Source: Arenicola marina (lineage: Eukaryota > Annelida > Polychaeta > Arenicolidae). Taken from it: a stretch of 64,000 nt of DNA. Below are positions 1-14,346 of the stretch, piece after piece. The notes beneath the pieces are model-generated. The model was not told the DNA's origin, did not search any database, and was given only the letters and a program-made list of their open reading frames with translations. Numbering within the stretch: position 1 is the stretch's first letter; every line of letters begins with the position of its first letter. The position numbers and the translations under genes are program-made. The DNA lies in the NCBI GenBank assembly GCA_964019135.1, contig OZ025260.1, positions 19,400,254 through 19,464,253 on the forward strand, in the 5' to 3' direction.

Positions 1-68
1 CAAGAGATCAGGAGATCAGGAGATAAGGAGATCAGGTAATAAGGAGATCAGGAGATAAGGAGACCAGG
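1..68. repeat. 8-bp minisatellite at window edge
   Basis: Tandem variants of AGATCAGG and AGATAAGG run from the first base to the edge of the transposon copy that follows. The array probably continues to the left of the window. Confidence 0.85.
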
Positions 69-72
69 AGGC

Positions 73-1428
73 TAGCCAAGAACCCTAGGCTGTGTGTGGG
101 CTTAGATACAGCATAGTCGCATTCTATAGTAAAATTTTGGTCTGGAACAACTCCATTTCAGCATTGTTTGAATTCGACCAAGTATAAATCTCATTCCCCT
201 ATTCCTGTGGGAAAGGCTTTATAACAGCAACAAACCTTTATTCCTTCTTCTATTTCTGACAAGTAATCACTAATCACAAAAGTAAATTGTCTTCAGTGGC
301 AAAAATACTTCAGTCTGTCACCAGAAATTTGTATGAAAACATGTGCTTTTGACTGAGCCAATCACTGGGTCCCTGAACAGGAAGTAATCAATAAACCAAT
401 TAGCATGGCTTTTGTTATCATGTGATGACCTTGGCGCAAGTGTCCCCAGACAAGTCCGCTTCTCTAGGGGCACAACGGTAGCAATGTTAAAATCCTTCGA
501 CCTTAGTAGGGAATGGACTGTAGCTTTTATGATAATGTGTGCGCGTACAATCATAGTGTTTATGTATTCTATATACCTTGTTCTATCTTCTGACATCAAG
601 AAAGTGTGTCAACACTTAGTTGTTTGTTTAATCTATTCGCGAATAAATGTTGGAGCACAAGTCTTTTCCCGAACAACCGCCATGCGTATGCAGCGCCATC
701 TGGCAAGTCCCGTCACCATTTGTAGCCTGCGTCCTAAACTTTGAAACCGATAATTGCCTGTGGCAGAGGGCGTTGCTGTTGTCCTTAAGTTCAAAGTGTG
801 CGACTGAAAACTCCTCCCTCTAGCGGAGAGTCATATGCTAACGAAGCGGTGAATCAAGTTGCATTCACAGGATCCGCCAAAAACAAATATGGCGGACGGC
901 TTGGTCGGGAAAAGGCGTGTGCTCCAAGATTTCTTCCCGAAAATATAACCGAAACAACCTAGTGTTGACAATTTCTTGATGTCAGAAGATAGAACACGGT
1001 ATATAGAATACATAAACACTATGAGTGTACGCGCACAAATTATGACAAAAGCTACAGTCGATTCCCTACTAAAGCCGAAGGATTTTAACATTGCTACCGT
1101 TGTGCCCCTAGAGAAGCGGGCTTGCCTGGGGGCACTTGCGCCAAGTTATGGCCTTACACATGTGCATTGATCAACTTCCTGTAATAAAAAATGGTCGCAT
1201 GTTCTTGCCCATCTTTTTGCCAGTAGGCAATTATGACTTCTTTTGAACATATTAACAACTTTGAAAGAAAACGTCAGTAATTGTACATAAGAAAGTACCG
1301 TTAACTTACTGAAACTAATTATGAAAGCTGTATTTAAACAATTCAATTTGTCACGTAAATTTGATTTTTCACTATAGAATGCAACATGGCTATAACTCTT
1401 CTTCAACATAGTCATGGATTCATGGCTA
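73..1428. mobile_element. Non-autonomous DNA transposon, copy 1, carrying an insertion
   Basis: The ends are imperfect terminal inverted repeats: TAGCCAAGAACCC at the left, and a right end whose reverse complement begins TAGCCATGAATCC. The element is flanked by a 9-bp target duplication, CCAGGAGGC at 64-72 and TTAGGAGGC at 1429-1437 (7 of 9 match). A second copy lies at 59228-59843. With the inner insertion at 431-1144 removed, copy 1 is about 633 bp, close to the 616 bp of copy 2. No transposase is encoded. A 9-bp duplication fits Mutator-like elements, but the superfamily is not settled from ends alone. Confidence 0.85.
431..1144. mobile_element. Foldback-type MITE nested in the element at 73-1428
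   Basis: Two arms of roughly 240 bp are inverted copies of each other. The left end is TTGGCGCAAGTG and the right end CACTTGCGCCAA. The insertion is flanked by GTGATGACC (422-430) and GTTATGGCC (1145-1153), a decayed 9-bp target duplication. The uninterrupted site is seen in the second host copy near 59567. The open frames read here on both strands are the arms and not a gene. Long inverted arms with a 9-bp duplication recall Mutator-like MITEs. Confidence 0.85.
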
Positions 1429-1774
1429 TTAGGAGGCAAGATAATGTGAGAGGCCTTCACACGTTCTGTGCGAGCGTCCGTGCGCCTTACACTCCAGCAT
1501 ACAGTACCGCGGACACAGGATTTAAACACTTAAAGTGATTCCAGCACGAATCAGAGACTTAGTAAACGTACCTTGATTTCTTCAAGCCTGGCGTGGGGGT
1601 AGCTAGTCCACAGAACAACCAGGAGACAATAAAAGTGTTATATGAACACCCAGGAGGCTTTTTCGTCTGACGCACTTTCTCTCTTGTCGTTGTTTAAACT
1701 TCCTCTACCAGAAAAAGAGTCGTTTGTTTGATAGTCTATGATGAGATTAGGGTTTGCGGACCTTCACTTGTTAT

Positions 1775-1898
1775 GGGATCCTTTATTATTTCATAATCGA
1801 GACCTTACGGGGTTAAAACAATCAGGCTAAGGCTCGTACTAGCACGGGATCCTCCATTAATTCATGGTCAAGAACTTGTGGGGTTACAACAATCAGGC
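1775..1898. repeat. Two diverged direct repeats 71 bp apart
   Basis: Both copies start with GGGATCC, share a TTCATRRTCRAGA-like middle and end at ACAATCAGGC. Confidence 0.7.
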
Positions 1899-1901
1899 CA
1901 C

Positions 1902-2020
1902 CCTGTGCCTTCGACTCACTCCGCTAGGGGTCCATTACATCTCTGTTATCGCCTACTTTCTCAATGCATTTTCACACTAGCTCGCCAATGCGCCGCTGCG
2001 CAAATTGATAGGAAAATATC
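1902..2020 (+). repeat. Dispersed repeat family D, copy 1
   Basis: This segment matches the reverse complement of 53573-53690. Shared landmarks in order are CTCCGACT-like, TCTCAATGCATT, CTCGCCA and CAAATTGATAGGAAAA. It is non-coding and unclassified. Confidence 0.75.
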
Positions 2021-5000
2021 CGGTGAAATGAAAGTATATTGGCACCTATGGCATATATGCCTTTAAATATACAGGTTTTCGGTGTAATTTGGGGATTAAA
2101 TGATCAAGAACTGAAGCATGAAATATGCGCATCCAGGCACGACAGCACGGGCATAACTTGTACATTATTTAGTTTTAAGCTTACACACATTCAAATGTTT
2201 TACTTGCTAATTCAGATGTTGCTATTTGTATGTTGTAATGTATATGACAAGAAACATATTTGTCCATATATATCTGTTTGCCAGCAGTATTCTCAGTGGA
2301 GTGACCCCTCTTTGATAATCCTTTCATAAGACATAAGTGAACTTACAGGTCGCATGCCTTATAAGGCTTGTCTTATCTCGTGTTTGTCAACAGCTCTTGT
2401 GTCCAGAGCCCGAGTAGGGTACAAGGATGGGTAGACGGCAGACGACAATGGAGAGGAGCAGGGGCCGGCCTGAGGTGATGGTGGCGGGGGCGGGGGGGGG
2501 GGGGGGGGGAGGGGGTGCGTGCAGGGCGTAGGGAGTGTGGAGTTGGGTACACTGGACGCTGTAGTTGTCAGTATTACAAAACGGTGCAAATCTTGACATC
2601 GCAATCACGATCTCATAACACTCGTTCAGTACTGCTACAAGATTCGGGACGACGCTGTTTGCCGAGGCCTATCTACTGGCGACAATAGGTGCTAGCCCCT
2701 ACCTACTGGTTACAATAGGCCCTAGCCCTACCTACTGGTTACAACAGGCCCTAGCCCTACCTACTGGTGACAACAGGTCCTGGCCCTACCTACTGGTTAC
2801 AACAGGCCCTAGCCCTACCTACTGGTGACAACAGGTCCTGGCCCTACCTACTGGTTACAATAGGCAGTAACCCTACCTACTGGTTACAATAGGCCCTAGC
2901 CCTACCTACTGGTTACAATAGGCCCTAGCCCTACCTACTGGTGACAACAGGTCCTGGCCCTACCTACTGGTTACAATAGGCAGTAACCCTACCTACTGGT
3001 TACAATAGGCCCTAGCCCTACCTACTGGTTACAATAGGCCCTAGCCCTACCTACTGGTTACAATAGACCCTAGCCCTACCTACTGGTTACAATAGGCCCT
3101 AGCCTTACCTACTGGTGACAACAGGTCCTGGCCCTACCTACTGGTTACAATAGGCCCTAGCCCTACCTACTGGTTACAATAGGCCCTAGCCCTACCTACT
3201 GGTGACAATAGGTCCTAGCCCTACCTGCTGGTGACAATAGGCCCTAGCCCTACCTACTGGTTACAATAGGCCCTAGCCGTACCTACTGGTTACAATCGGT
3301 CCTAGCCCTACCTACTGGCGGCAATAGGTCCTAGCCCTACCTACTGGTGACAATAGGTCCTAGCCCTATCTACTGGTGACAATAGGTCCTGACCCTACCT
3401 ACCGGTGACAATAGGTCCTAGCCCTACCTACTGGTGACAATAGGTCCTGACCCTACCTACTGGTGACAATAGGTCATAGCCCTACCTACTGGTGACAATA
3501 GGTCCTAGCCCTACCTACTGGTGACAATAGGTCCTAGCCCTATCTACTGGTGACAATAGGTCCTGACCCTACCTACCGGCGACAATAGGTCCTAGCCCTA
3601 CCTACTGGTGACAATAGGTCCTGACCCTACCTACTGGTGACAATAGGTCCTAGCCCTACCTACTGGTGACAATAGGTCCTAGCCCTACCTACTGGCGACA
3701 ATAGGTCCTAGTCCTACCTACTGGCGACAATAGGTCCTAGCCCTACCTACTGGTTACAATAGGCCCTAGCCCTACCTACTGGTGACAATAGGTCCTAGCC
3801 CTATCTACTGGTGACAATAGGTCCTAGCCCTATCTACTGGCGACAATAGGTCCTAGCCCTATCTACTGGCGACAATAGGTCCTAGCCCTACCTACTGGTG
3901 ACAATAGGTCCTGACCCTACCTACTGGTGACAATAGGTCCTAGCCCTACCTACTGGTTACAATAGGCCCTAGCCCTACCTACTGGTTACGATAGGCCCTA
4001 GCCCTACCTACTGGTGACAACAGGTCCTGGCCCTACCTACTGGTTACAATAGGCCCTGGCCCTACCTACTGGTTACAATAGGCCCTAGCCCTACCTACTG
4101 GTGACAATAGGTCCTAGCCCTACCTGCTGGTTACAATAGGCCCTAGCCCTACCTACTGGTTACAATAGGCCCTAGCCGTACCTACTGGTTACAATCGGTC
4201 CTAGCCCTACCTACTGGCGACAATAGGTCCTAGTCCTACCTACTGGCGACAATAGGTCCTAGCCCTACCTACTGGTTACAATAGGCCCTAGCCCTACCTA
4301 CTGGTGACAATAGGTCCTAGCCCTATCTACTGGTGACAATAGGTCCTAGCCCTATCTACTGGCGACAATAGGTCCTAGCCCTATCTACTGGCGACAATAG
4401 GTCCTAGCCCTACCTACTGGTGACAATAGGTCCTGACCCTACCTACTGGTGACAATAGGTCCTAGCCCTACCTACTGGTTACAATAGGCCCTAGCCCTAC
4501 CTACTGGTTACGATAGGCTCTAGCCCTACCTACTGGTGACAACAGGTCCTGGCCCTACCTACTGGTTACAATAGGCCCTGGCCCTACCTACTGGTTACAA
4601 TAGGCCCTAGCCCTACCTACTGGTGACAATAGGTCCTAGCCCTACATGCTGGTTACAATAGGCCCTAGCCCTACCTACTGGTTACAATAGGCCCTAGCCG
4701 TACCTACTGGTTACAATCGGTCCTAGCCCTACCTACTGGCGGCAATAGGTCCTAGCTCTACCTGCTGGTGACAATAGGTCCTAGCCCTATCTACTGGTGA
4801 CAATAGGTCCTGACCCTACCTACCGGTGACAATAGGTCCAAGCCCTACTTACTGGTGACAATGGGTCCTGACCCTACCTACTGGTGACAATAGGTCCTAG
4901 CCCTACCTACTGGTGACAATAGGTCCTGGCCCTACCTACTGGTTACAATAGGCCCTAGCCCTACCTACCGGGGACAATAGGTCCTAGCCCTACCTACTGG

Positions 5001-8000
5001 GGACAATAGGTCCTAGCCCTATCTACTGGTGACAATAGGTCCTAGCCCTACCTACTGGTGACAATAGGCCCTAGCCCTACCTACCGGTGACAATAGGTCC
5101 TAGCCCTACCTACTGGGGACAATAGGTCCTAGCCCTACCTACCGGTGACAATAGGTCCTAGCCCTATCTACTGGTGACAATAGGTCCTAGCCCTATCCAC
5201 TAGCGACAATAGGTCCTAGCCCTATCTACTGGTGACAATAGGTCCTAGCCCTATCTACTGGTGACAATAGGTCCTAGCCCTATCTACTGGTGACAATAGG
5301 TCCTAGCCCTATCTACTGGCGACAATAGGTCCTAGCCCTATCTACTGGTGACAATAGGTCCTAGCCCTATCTACTGGTGACAATAGGTCCTAGCCCTATC
5401 TACTGGTGACAATAGGTCCTAGCCCTATCTACTGGTGACAATAGGTCCTAGCCCTATCTACTGGCGACAATAGGTCCTAGCCCTATCTACTGGTGACAAT
5501 AGGTCCTAGCCCTACCTACCGGTGACAATAGGTCCTAGCCCTATTTACTGGTGACAATAGGTCCTGACCCTACCTACTGGTGACAATAGGTCCTGACCCT
5601 ACCTACTGGTGACAATAGGTCCTGACCCTACCTACCGGTGACAATAGGTCCTAGCCCTATCTACTGGTGACAATAGGTCCTAGCCCTATCTACTGGCGAC
5701 AATAGGTCCTAGCCCTACCTACTGGTGACAACAGGTCCTAGTCCTACCTACTGGCGACAATAGGTCCTGACCCTACCTACTGGTGACAATAGGTCCTAGC
5801 CCTACCTACTGGTGACAATAGGTCCTAGCCCTACCTACTGGCGACAATAGGTCCTAGCCCTATCTACTGGTGACAATAGGTCATAGCCCTACCTACTGGT
5901 GACAATAGGTCCTGACCCTACCTACTGGCGACAATAGGTCCTAGCCCTATCTACTGGTGACAATAGGTCCTGACCCTACCTACTGGTGACAATAGGTCCT
6001 GACCCTACCTACTGGCGACAATAGGTCCTAGCCCTACCTACTGGTGACAATAGGTTCTGACCCTACCTACTGGTTACAATAGGCCCTAGCCCTACCTACT
6101 GGTTACAATAGGCCCTAGCCCTATCTACTGGCGACAATAGGTCCTGACCCTACCTACTGGCGACAATAGGTCCTAGCCCTACCTACTGGTGACAATAGGT
6201 CCTGACCCTACCTACTGGCGACAATAGGTCCTAGCCCTACCTACTGGTGACAATAGGTCCTGACCCTACCTACTGGCGACAATAGGTCCTAGCCCTACCT
6301 ACTGGTGACAATAGGTCCTGACCCTACCTACTGGCGACAATAGGTCCTAGCCCTACCTACTGGTGACAATAGGTCCTGACCCTACCTACTGGCGACAATA
6401 GGTCCTAGCCCTACCTACTGGTGACAATAGGTCCTGACCCTACCTACTGGCGACAATAGGTCCTAGCCCTACCTACTGGTGACAATAGGTCCTGACCCTA
6501 CCTACTAGTGACAATAGGTCCTAGCCCTACCTACTGGTGACAATAGGTCCCAGCCCTACCTACTGGCGACAATAGGTCCCAGCCCTACCTACTGGCGACA
6601 ATAGGTCCTAGCCCTATCTACTGGTGACAATAGGTCCTAGCCCTACCTACTGGTGACAATAGGTCCTGACCCTACCTACTGGCGACAATAGGTCCTAGCC
6701 CTACCTACTGGTGACAATAGGTCCTAGCCCTATCTACTGGTGACAATAGGTCCTGACCCTACCTACTGGCGACAATAGGTCCTAGCCCTACCTACTGGTG
6801 ACAATAGGTCCTGACCCTACCTACTGGCGACAATAGGTCCTAGCCCTATCTACTGGTGACAATAGGTCCTGACCCTACCTACTGGTGACAATAGGTCCTA
6901 GCCCTGCCTACTGGTGACAATAGGTCCCAGCCCTACCTACTGGCGACAATAGGTCCCAGCCCTACCTACTGGCGACAATAGGTCCTAGCCCTATCTACTG
7001 GTGACAATAGGTCCTAGCCCTACCTACTGGTGACAATAGGTCCTGACCCTACCTACTGGCGACAATAGGTCCTAGCCCTGCCTACTGGTGACAATAGGTC
7101 CTAGCCCTATCTACTGGTGACAATAGGTCCTGACCCTACCTAATGGCGACAATAGGTCCTAGCCCTACCTACTGGTGACAATAGGTCCTAGCCCTACCTA
7201 CTGGTGACAATAGGTTCTAGCCCTATCTACTGGTGACAATAGGTCCTGACCCTACCTACTGGTGACAATAGGTCCTGACCCTACCTACTTGCGACAATAG
7301 GTCCTGACCCTACCTACTGGCGACAATAGGTCCTAGCCCTACCTACTGGTGACAATAGGTTCTGACCCTACCTACTGGTTACAATAGGCCCTAGCCCTAC
7401 CTACTGGCTACAATAGGCCCTAGCCCTATCTACTGGCGACAATAGGTCCTGACCCTACCTACTGGCGACAATAGGTCCTAGCCCTACCTACTGGTGACAA
7501 TAGGTCCTGACCCTACCTACTGGCGACAATAGGTCCTAGCCCTACCTACTGGTGACAATAGGTCCTGACCCTACCTACTGGCGACAATAGGTCCTAGCCC
7601 TACCTACTGGTGACAATAGGTCCTGACCCTACCTACTGGCGACAATAGGTCCTAGCCCTACCTACTGGTGACAATAGGTCCTGACCCTACCTACTGGCGA
7701 CAATAGGTCCTAGCCCTACCTACTGGTGACAATAGGTCCTGACCCTACCTACTGGCGACAATAGGTCCTAGCCCTACCTACTGGTGACAATAGGTCCTGA
7801 CCCTACCTACTGGTGACAATAGGTCCTAGCCCTACCTACTGGTGACAATAGGTCCCAGCCCTACCTACTGGCGACAATAGGTCCCAGACCTACCTACTGG
7901 CGACAATAGGTCCTAGCCCTATCTACTGGTGACAATAGGTCCTAGCCCTACCTACTGGTGACAATAGGTCCTGACCCTACCTACTGGCGACAATAGGTCC

Positions 8001-10373
8001 TAGCCCTACCTACTGGTGACAATAGGTCCTAGCCCTATCTACTGGTGACAATAGGTCCTGACCCTACCTACTGGCGACAATAGGTCCTAGCCCTACCTAC
8101 TGGTGACAATAGGTCCTGACCCTACCTACTGGCGACAATAGGTCCTAGCCCTATCTACTGGTGACAATAGGTCCTGACCCTACCTACTGGTGACAATAGG
8201 TCCTAGCCCTACCTACTGGTGACAATAGGTCCCAGCCCTACCTACTGGCGACAATAGGTCCCAGCCCTACCTACTGGCGACAATAGGTCCTAGCCCTATC
8301 TACTGGTGACAATAGGTCCTAGCCCTACCTACTGGTGACAATAGGTCCTGACCCTACCTACTGGCGACAATAGGTCCTAGCCCTGCCTACTGGTGACAAT
8401 AGGTCCTAGCCCTATCTACTGGTGACAATAGGTCCTGACCCTACCTACTGGCGACAATAGGTCCTAGCCCTACCTACTGGTGACAATAGGTCCTGACCCT
8501 ACCTACTGGTGACAATAGGTCCTGACCCTACCTACTGGTGACAATAGGTCCTAGCCCTACCTACTGGCGACAATAGGTCCTAGCCCTACCTACTGGTGAC
8601 AATAGGTCCTGACCCTACCTACTGGTGACAATAGGTCCTAGCCCTATCTACTGGTGACAATAGGTCCTAGCCCTATCTACTGGCGACAATAGGTCCTAGC
8701 CCTACCTACTGGTGACAACAGGTCCTAGTCCTACCTACTGGCGACAATAGGTCCTGACCCTACCTACTGGTGACAATAGGTCCTAACCCTACCTACTGGT
8801 GACAATAGGTCCTAGCCCTACCTACTGACGACAACAGGTCCTAGCCCTATCTACTGGTGACAATAGGTCATAGCCCTACCTACTGGTGACAATAGGTCCT
8901 GACCCTACCTACTGGCGACAATAGGTCCTAGCCCTACCTACTAGTGACAATAGGTCCTGACCGTACCTACTGGTGACAATAGGTCCTGACCCTACCTACT
9001 GGCGACAATAGGTCCTAGCCCTACCTACTGGTGACAATAGGTCCTGACCCTACCTACTGGTTACAATAGGCCCTAGCCCTACGTACTGGTTACAATAGGC
9101 CCTAGCCCTATCTACTGGCGACAATAGGTCCTGACCCTACCTACTGGCGACAATAGGTCCTAGCCCTACCTACTGGTGACAATAGGTCCTGACCCTACCT
9201 ACTGGCGACAATAGGTCCTAGCCCTACCTACTGGTGACAATAGGTCCTGACCCTACCTACTGGCGACAATAGGTCCTAGCCCTACCTACTGGTGACAATA
9301 GGTCCTGACCCTACCTACTGGCGACAATAGGTCCTAGCCCTACCTACTGGTGACAATAGGTCCTGACCCTACCTACTGGCGACAATAGGTCCTAGCCCTA
9401 CCTACTGGTGACAATAGGTCCTGACCCTACCTACTGGCGACAATAGGTCCTAGCCCTATCTACTGGTGACAATAGGTCCTAGCCCTATCTACTGGCGACA
9501 ATAGGTCCTAGCCCTACCTACTGGTGACAACAGGTCCTAGTCCTACCTACTGGCGACAATAGGTCCTGACCCTACCTACTGGTGACAATAGGTCCTAGCC
9601 CTACCTACTGGTGACAATAGGTCCTAGCCCTACCTACTGGCGACAATAGGTCCTAGCCCTATCTACTGGTGACAATAGGTCATAGCCCTACCTACTGGTG
9701 ACAATAGGTCCTGACCCTACCTACTGGCGACAATAGGTCCCAGCCCTATCTACTGGTGACAATAGGTCCTGACCCTACCTACTGGTGACAATAGGTCCTG
9801 ACCCTACCTACTGGCGACAATAGGTCCTAGCCCTACCTACTGGTGACAATAGGTTCTGACCCTACCTACTGGTTACAATAGGCCCTAGCCCTACCTACTG
9901 GCTACAATAGGCCCTAGCCCTATCTACTGGCGACAATAGGTCCTGACCCTACCTACTGGCGACAATAGGTCCTAGCCCTACCTACTGGTGACAATAGGTC
10001 CTGACCCTACCTACTGGCGACAATAGGTCCTAGCCCTACCTACTGGTGACAATAGGTCCTGACCCTACCTACTGGCGACAATAGGTCCTAGCCCTACCTA
10101 CTGGTGACAATAGGTCCTGACCCTACCTACTGGCGACAATAGGTCCTAGCCCTACCTACTGGTGACAATAGGTCCTGACCCTACCTACTGGCGACAATAG
10201 GTCCTAGCCCTACCTACTGGTGACAATAGGTCCTGACCCTACCTACTGGCGACAATAGGTCCTAGCCCTACTTACTGGTGACAATAGGTCCTGACCCTAC
10301 CTACTGGTGACAATAGGTCCTAGCCCTACCTACTGGTGACAATAGGTCCCAGCCCTACCTACTGGCGACAATA

Positions 10374-13300
10374 GGTCCCAGCCCTACCTACTGGCGACAA
10401 TAGGTCCTAGCCCTATCTACTGGTGACAATAGGTCCTAGCCCTACCTACTGGTGACAATAGGTCCTGACCCTACCTACTGGCGACAATAGGTCCTAGCCC
10501 TACCTACTGGTGACAATAGGTCCTAGCCCTATCTACTGGTGACAATAGGTCCTGACCCTACCTACTGGCGACAATAGGTCCTAGCCCTACCTACTGGTGA
10601 CAATAGGTCCTAGCCCTATCTACTGGTGACAATAGGTCCTGACCCTACCTACTGGCGACAATAGGTCCTAGCCCTACCTACTGGTGACAATAGGTCCTGA
10701 CCCTACCTACTGGTGACAATAGGTCCTGACCCTACCTACTGGTGACAATAGGTCCTAGCCCTACCTACTGGCGACAATAGGTCCTAGCCCTACCTACTGG
10801 TGACAATAGGTCCTGACCCTACCTACTGGGGACAATAGGTCCTAGCCCTATCTACTGGTGACAATAGGTCCTAGCCCTATCTACTGGCGACAATAGGTCC
10901 TAGCCCTACCTACTGGTGACAACAGGTCCTAGTCCTACCTACTGGCGACAATAGGTCCTGACCGTACCTACTGGTGACAATAGGTCCTAACCCTACCTAC
11001 TGGTGACAATAGGTCCTAGCCCTACCTACTGACGACAATAGGTCCTAGCCCTATCTACTGGTGACAATAGGTCATAGCCCTACCTACTGGTGACAATAGG
11101 TCTTGACCCTACCTACTGGCGACAATAGGTCCTAGCCCTACCTACTAGTGACAATAGGTCCTGACCCTACCTACTGGTGACAATAGGTCCTGACCCTACC
11201 TACTGGGGACAATAGGTCCTAGCCCTACCTACTGGTGACAATAGGTCCTGACCCTACCTACTGGTTACAATAGGCCCTAGCCCCACGTACTGGTTACAAT
11301 AGGCCCTAGCCCTATCTACTGGCGACAATAGGTCCTGACCCTACCTACTGGCGACAATAGGTCCTAGCCCTACCTACTGGTGACAATAGGTCCTGACCCT
11401 ACCTACTGGCGACAATAGGTCCTAGCCCTACCTACTGGTGACAATAGGTCCTGACCCTACCTACTGGCGACAATAGGTCCTAGCCCTACCTACTGGTGAC
11501 AATAGGTCCTGACCCTACCTACTGGCGACAATAGGTCCTAGCCCTACCTACTGGTGACAATAGGTCCTGACCCTACCTACTGGCGACAATAGGTCCTAGC
11601 CCTACCTACTGGTGACAATAGGTCCTGACCCTACCTACTGGCGACAATAGGTCCTAGCCCTATCTACTGGTGACAATAGGTCCTAGCCCTATCTACTGGC
11701 GACAATAGGTCCTAGCCCTACCTACTGGTGACAACAGGTCCTAGTCCTACCTACTGGCGACAATAGGTCCTGACACTACCTACTGGTGACAATAGGTCCT
11801 AGCCCTACCTACTGGTGACAATAGGTCCTAGCCCTACCTACTGGCGACAATAGGTCCTAGCCCTATCTACTGGTGACAATAGGTCATAGCCCTACCTACT
11901 GGTGACAATAGGTCCTGACCCTACCTACTGGCGACAATAGGTCCTAGCCCTACCTACTAGTGACAATAGGTCCTGACCCTACCTACTGGTGACAATAGGT
12001 CCTGACCCTACCTACTGGCGACAATAGGTCCTAGCCCTATCTACTGGTGACAATAGGTCCTGACCCTACCTACTGGTTACAATAGGCCCTAGCCCTACCT
12101 ACTGGTTACAATAGGCCCTAGCCCTATCTACTGGCGACAATAGGTCCTGACCCTACCTACTGGCGACAATAGGTCCTAGCCCTACCTACTGGTGACAATA
12201 GGTCCTGACCCTACTTACTGGCGACAATAGGTCCTAGCCCTACCTACTGGTGACAATAGGTCCTGACCCTACCTACAGGCGACAATAGGTCCTAGCCCTA
12301 CCTACTGGCGACAATAGGTCCTGACCCTACCTACTGGCGACAATAGGTCCTAGCCCTACCTACTGGTGACAATAGGTCCTGACCCTACCTACTGGCGACA
12401 ATAGGTCCTAGCCCTACCTATTGGTGACAATAGGTCCTGACCCTACCTACTGGCGACAATAGGTCCTAGCCCTACCTACTGGTGACAATAGGTCCTGACC
12501 CTACCTACTGGCGACAATAGGTCCTAGCGCTACCTACTGGTGACAATAGGTCCCAGCCCTACCTACTGGCGACAATAGGTCCCAGCCCTACCTACTGGCG
12601 ACAATAGGTCCTAGCCCTATCTACTGGTGACAATAGGTCCTAGCCCTACCTACTGGTGACAATAGGTCCTGACCCTACCTACTGGCGACAATAGGTCCTA
12701 GCCCTACCTACTGGTGACAATAGGTCCTAGCCCTATCTACTGGTGACAATAGGTCCTGACCCTACCTACTGGCGACAATAGGTCCTAGACCTACCTACTG
12801 GCGACAATAGGTCCTAGCCCTACCTACTGCTGACAATAGGTCCTGACCCTACCTACTGGTGACAATAGGTCCTAGCCCTACCTACTGGCGACAATAGGTC
12901 CTAGCCCTACCTACTGGCGACAATAGGTCCTGACCCTACCTACTGGCGACAATAGGTCCTAGCCCTATCTACTGGTGACAATAGGTCCTAGCCCTACCTA
13001 CTGGTGACAATAGGTCCTAGCCCTACCTACTGGCGACAATAGGTCCTGACCCTACCTACTGGCGACAATAGGTCCTAGCCCTATCTACTGGTGACAATAG
13101 GTCCTAGCCCTACCTACTGGTGACAATAGGTCCTGACCCTACCTACTGGCGACAATAGGTCCTAGCCCTACCTACTGGTGACAATAGGTCCTAGCCCTAT
13201 CTACTGGTGACAATAGGTCCTGACCCTACCTACTGGCGACAATAGGTCCTATCCCTACCTACTGGTGACAATAGGTCCTAGCCCTACCTACTGGCGACAA

Positions 13301-14346
13301 TAGGTCCTGACCCTACCTACTGGCGACAATAGGTCCTAGCCCTATCTACTGGTGACAATAGGTCCTAGCCCTACCTACTGGTGACAATAGGTCCTGACCC
13401 TACCTACTGGCGACAATAGGTCCTAGCCCTACCTACTGGTGACAATAGGTCCTAGCCCTACCTACTGGTGACAATAGGTCCTAGCCCTACCTACTGGCGA
13501 CAATAGTTCCTGACCCTACCTACTGGCGACAATAGGTCCTAGCCCTATCTACTGGTGACAATAGGTCCTAGCCCTATCTACTGGTGACAATAGGTCCTGA
13601 CCCTACCTACTGGCGACAATAGGTCCTAGCCCTACCTACTGGTGACAATAGGTCCTAGCCTTACCTACTGGTGACAATAGGTCCTAACCCTAGCTACTGG
13701 TGACAATAGGTCCTGACCCTACCTACTGGCGACAATAGGTCCTGACCCTACCTACTGGCGACAATAGGTCCTAGCCCTACCTACTGGTGACAATAGGTCC
13801 TGACCCTACCTACTGGCGACAATAGGTCCTAGCCCTACCTACTGGTGACAATAGGTCCTAGCCCTACCTACTGGCGACAATAGGCCCTAGCCCTATCTAC
13901 TGGTGACAATAGGTCCTGACCCTACCTACTGGCGACAATAGGTCCTGACCCTACCTACTGGCGACAATAGGTCCTAGCCCTACCTACTGGTGACAATAGG
14001 TTCTGACCCTACCTACTGGCGACAATAGGTCCTGACCCTACCTACTGGCGACAATAGGTCCTAGCCCTACCTACTGGTGACAATAGGTCCTGACCCTACC
14101 TACTGGCGACAATAGGTCCTAGCCCTACCTACTGGTGACAATAGGTCCTGACCCTACCTACTGGCGACAATAGGTCCTAGCCCTATCTACTGGTGACAAT
14201 AGGTCCTGACCCTACCTACTGGCGACAATAGGTCCTTGCCCTACCTACTGGTGACAATAGGTCCTAGCCCTACCTACTGGTGACAATAGGTCCTAGCCAT
14301 ACCTACTGGTTACAATAGGTCCTAGCCCTACCTACTGGCGACAATA
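10374..14346. repeat. Higher-order block, 137 units (3973 bp), copy 1
   Basis: Rare unit variants recur exactly 3973 bp (29 x 137) further on: the CGTACTGG variant at 11286 and 15259, TGACACT at 11771 and 15744, ACCTACAGG at 12271 and 16244, TAGACC at 12786 and 16759, CATACC at 14298 and 18271. Constant spacing means the block was duplicated whole, with few or no net indels since. Edges are accurate to about one unit. Confidence 0.9.

Larger units (their letters stand above)
1429..2667. other. Intergenic stretch, no gene seen
   Basis: No coding region is supported. It contains a diverged direct repeat of about 53 bp at 1775-1898 (copies 71 bp apart, both starting GGGATCC), a dispersed repeat at 1902-2020, and a long G tract near 2486-2509. 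Confidence 0.6.

Noticed and set aside
412-1091. Mirror-image open frames on both strands
   Set aside because: They come from the inverted arms of the nested element and have no conserved protein character.
2359-2608. Proline-run frames
   Set aside because: Produced by the long G tract; no domain, no splice context.
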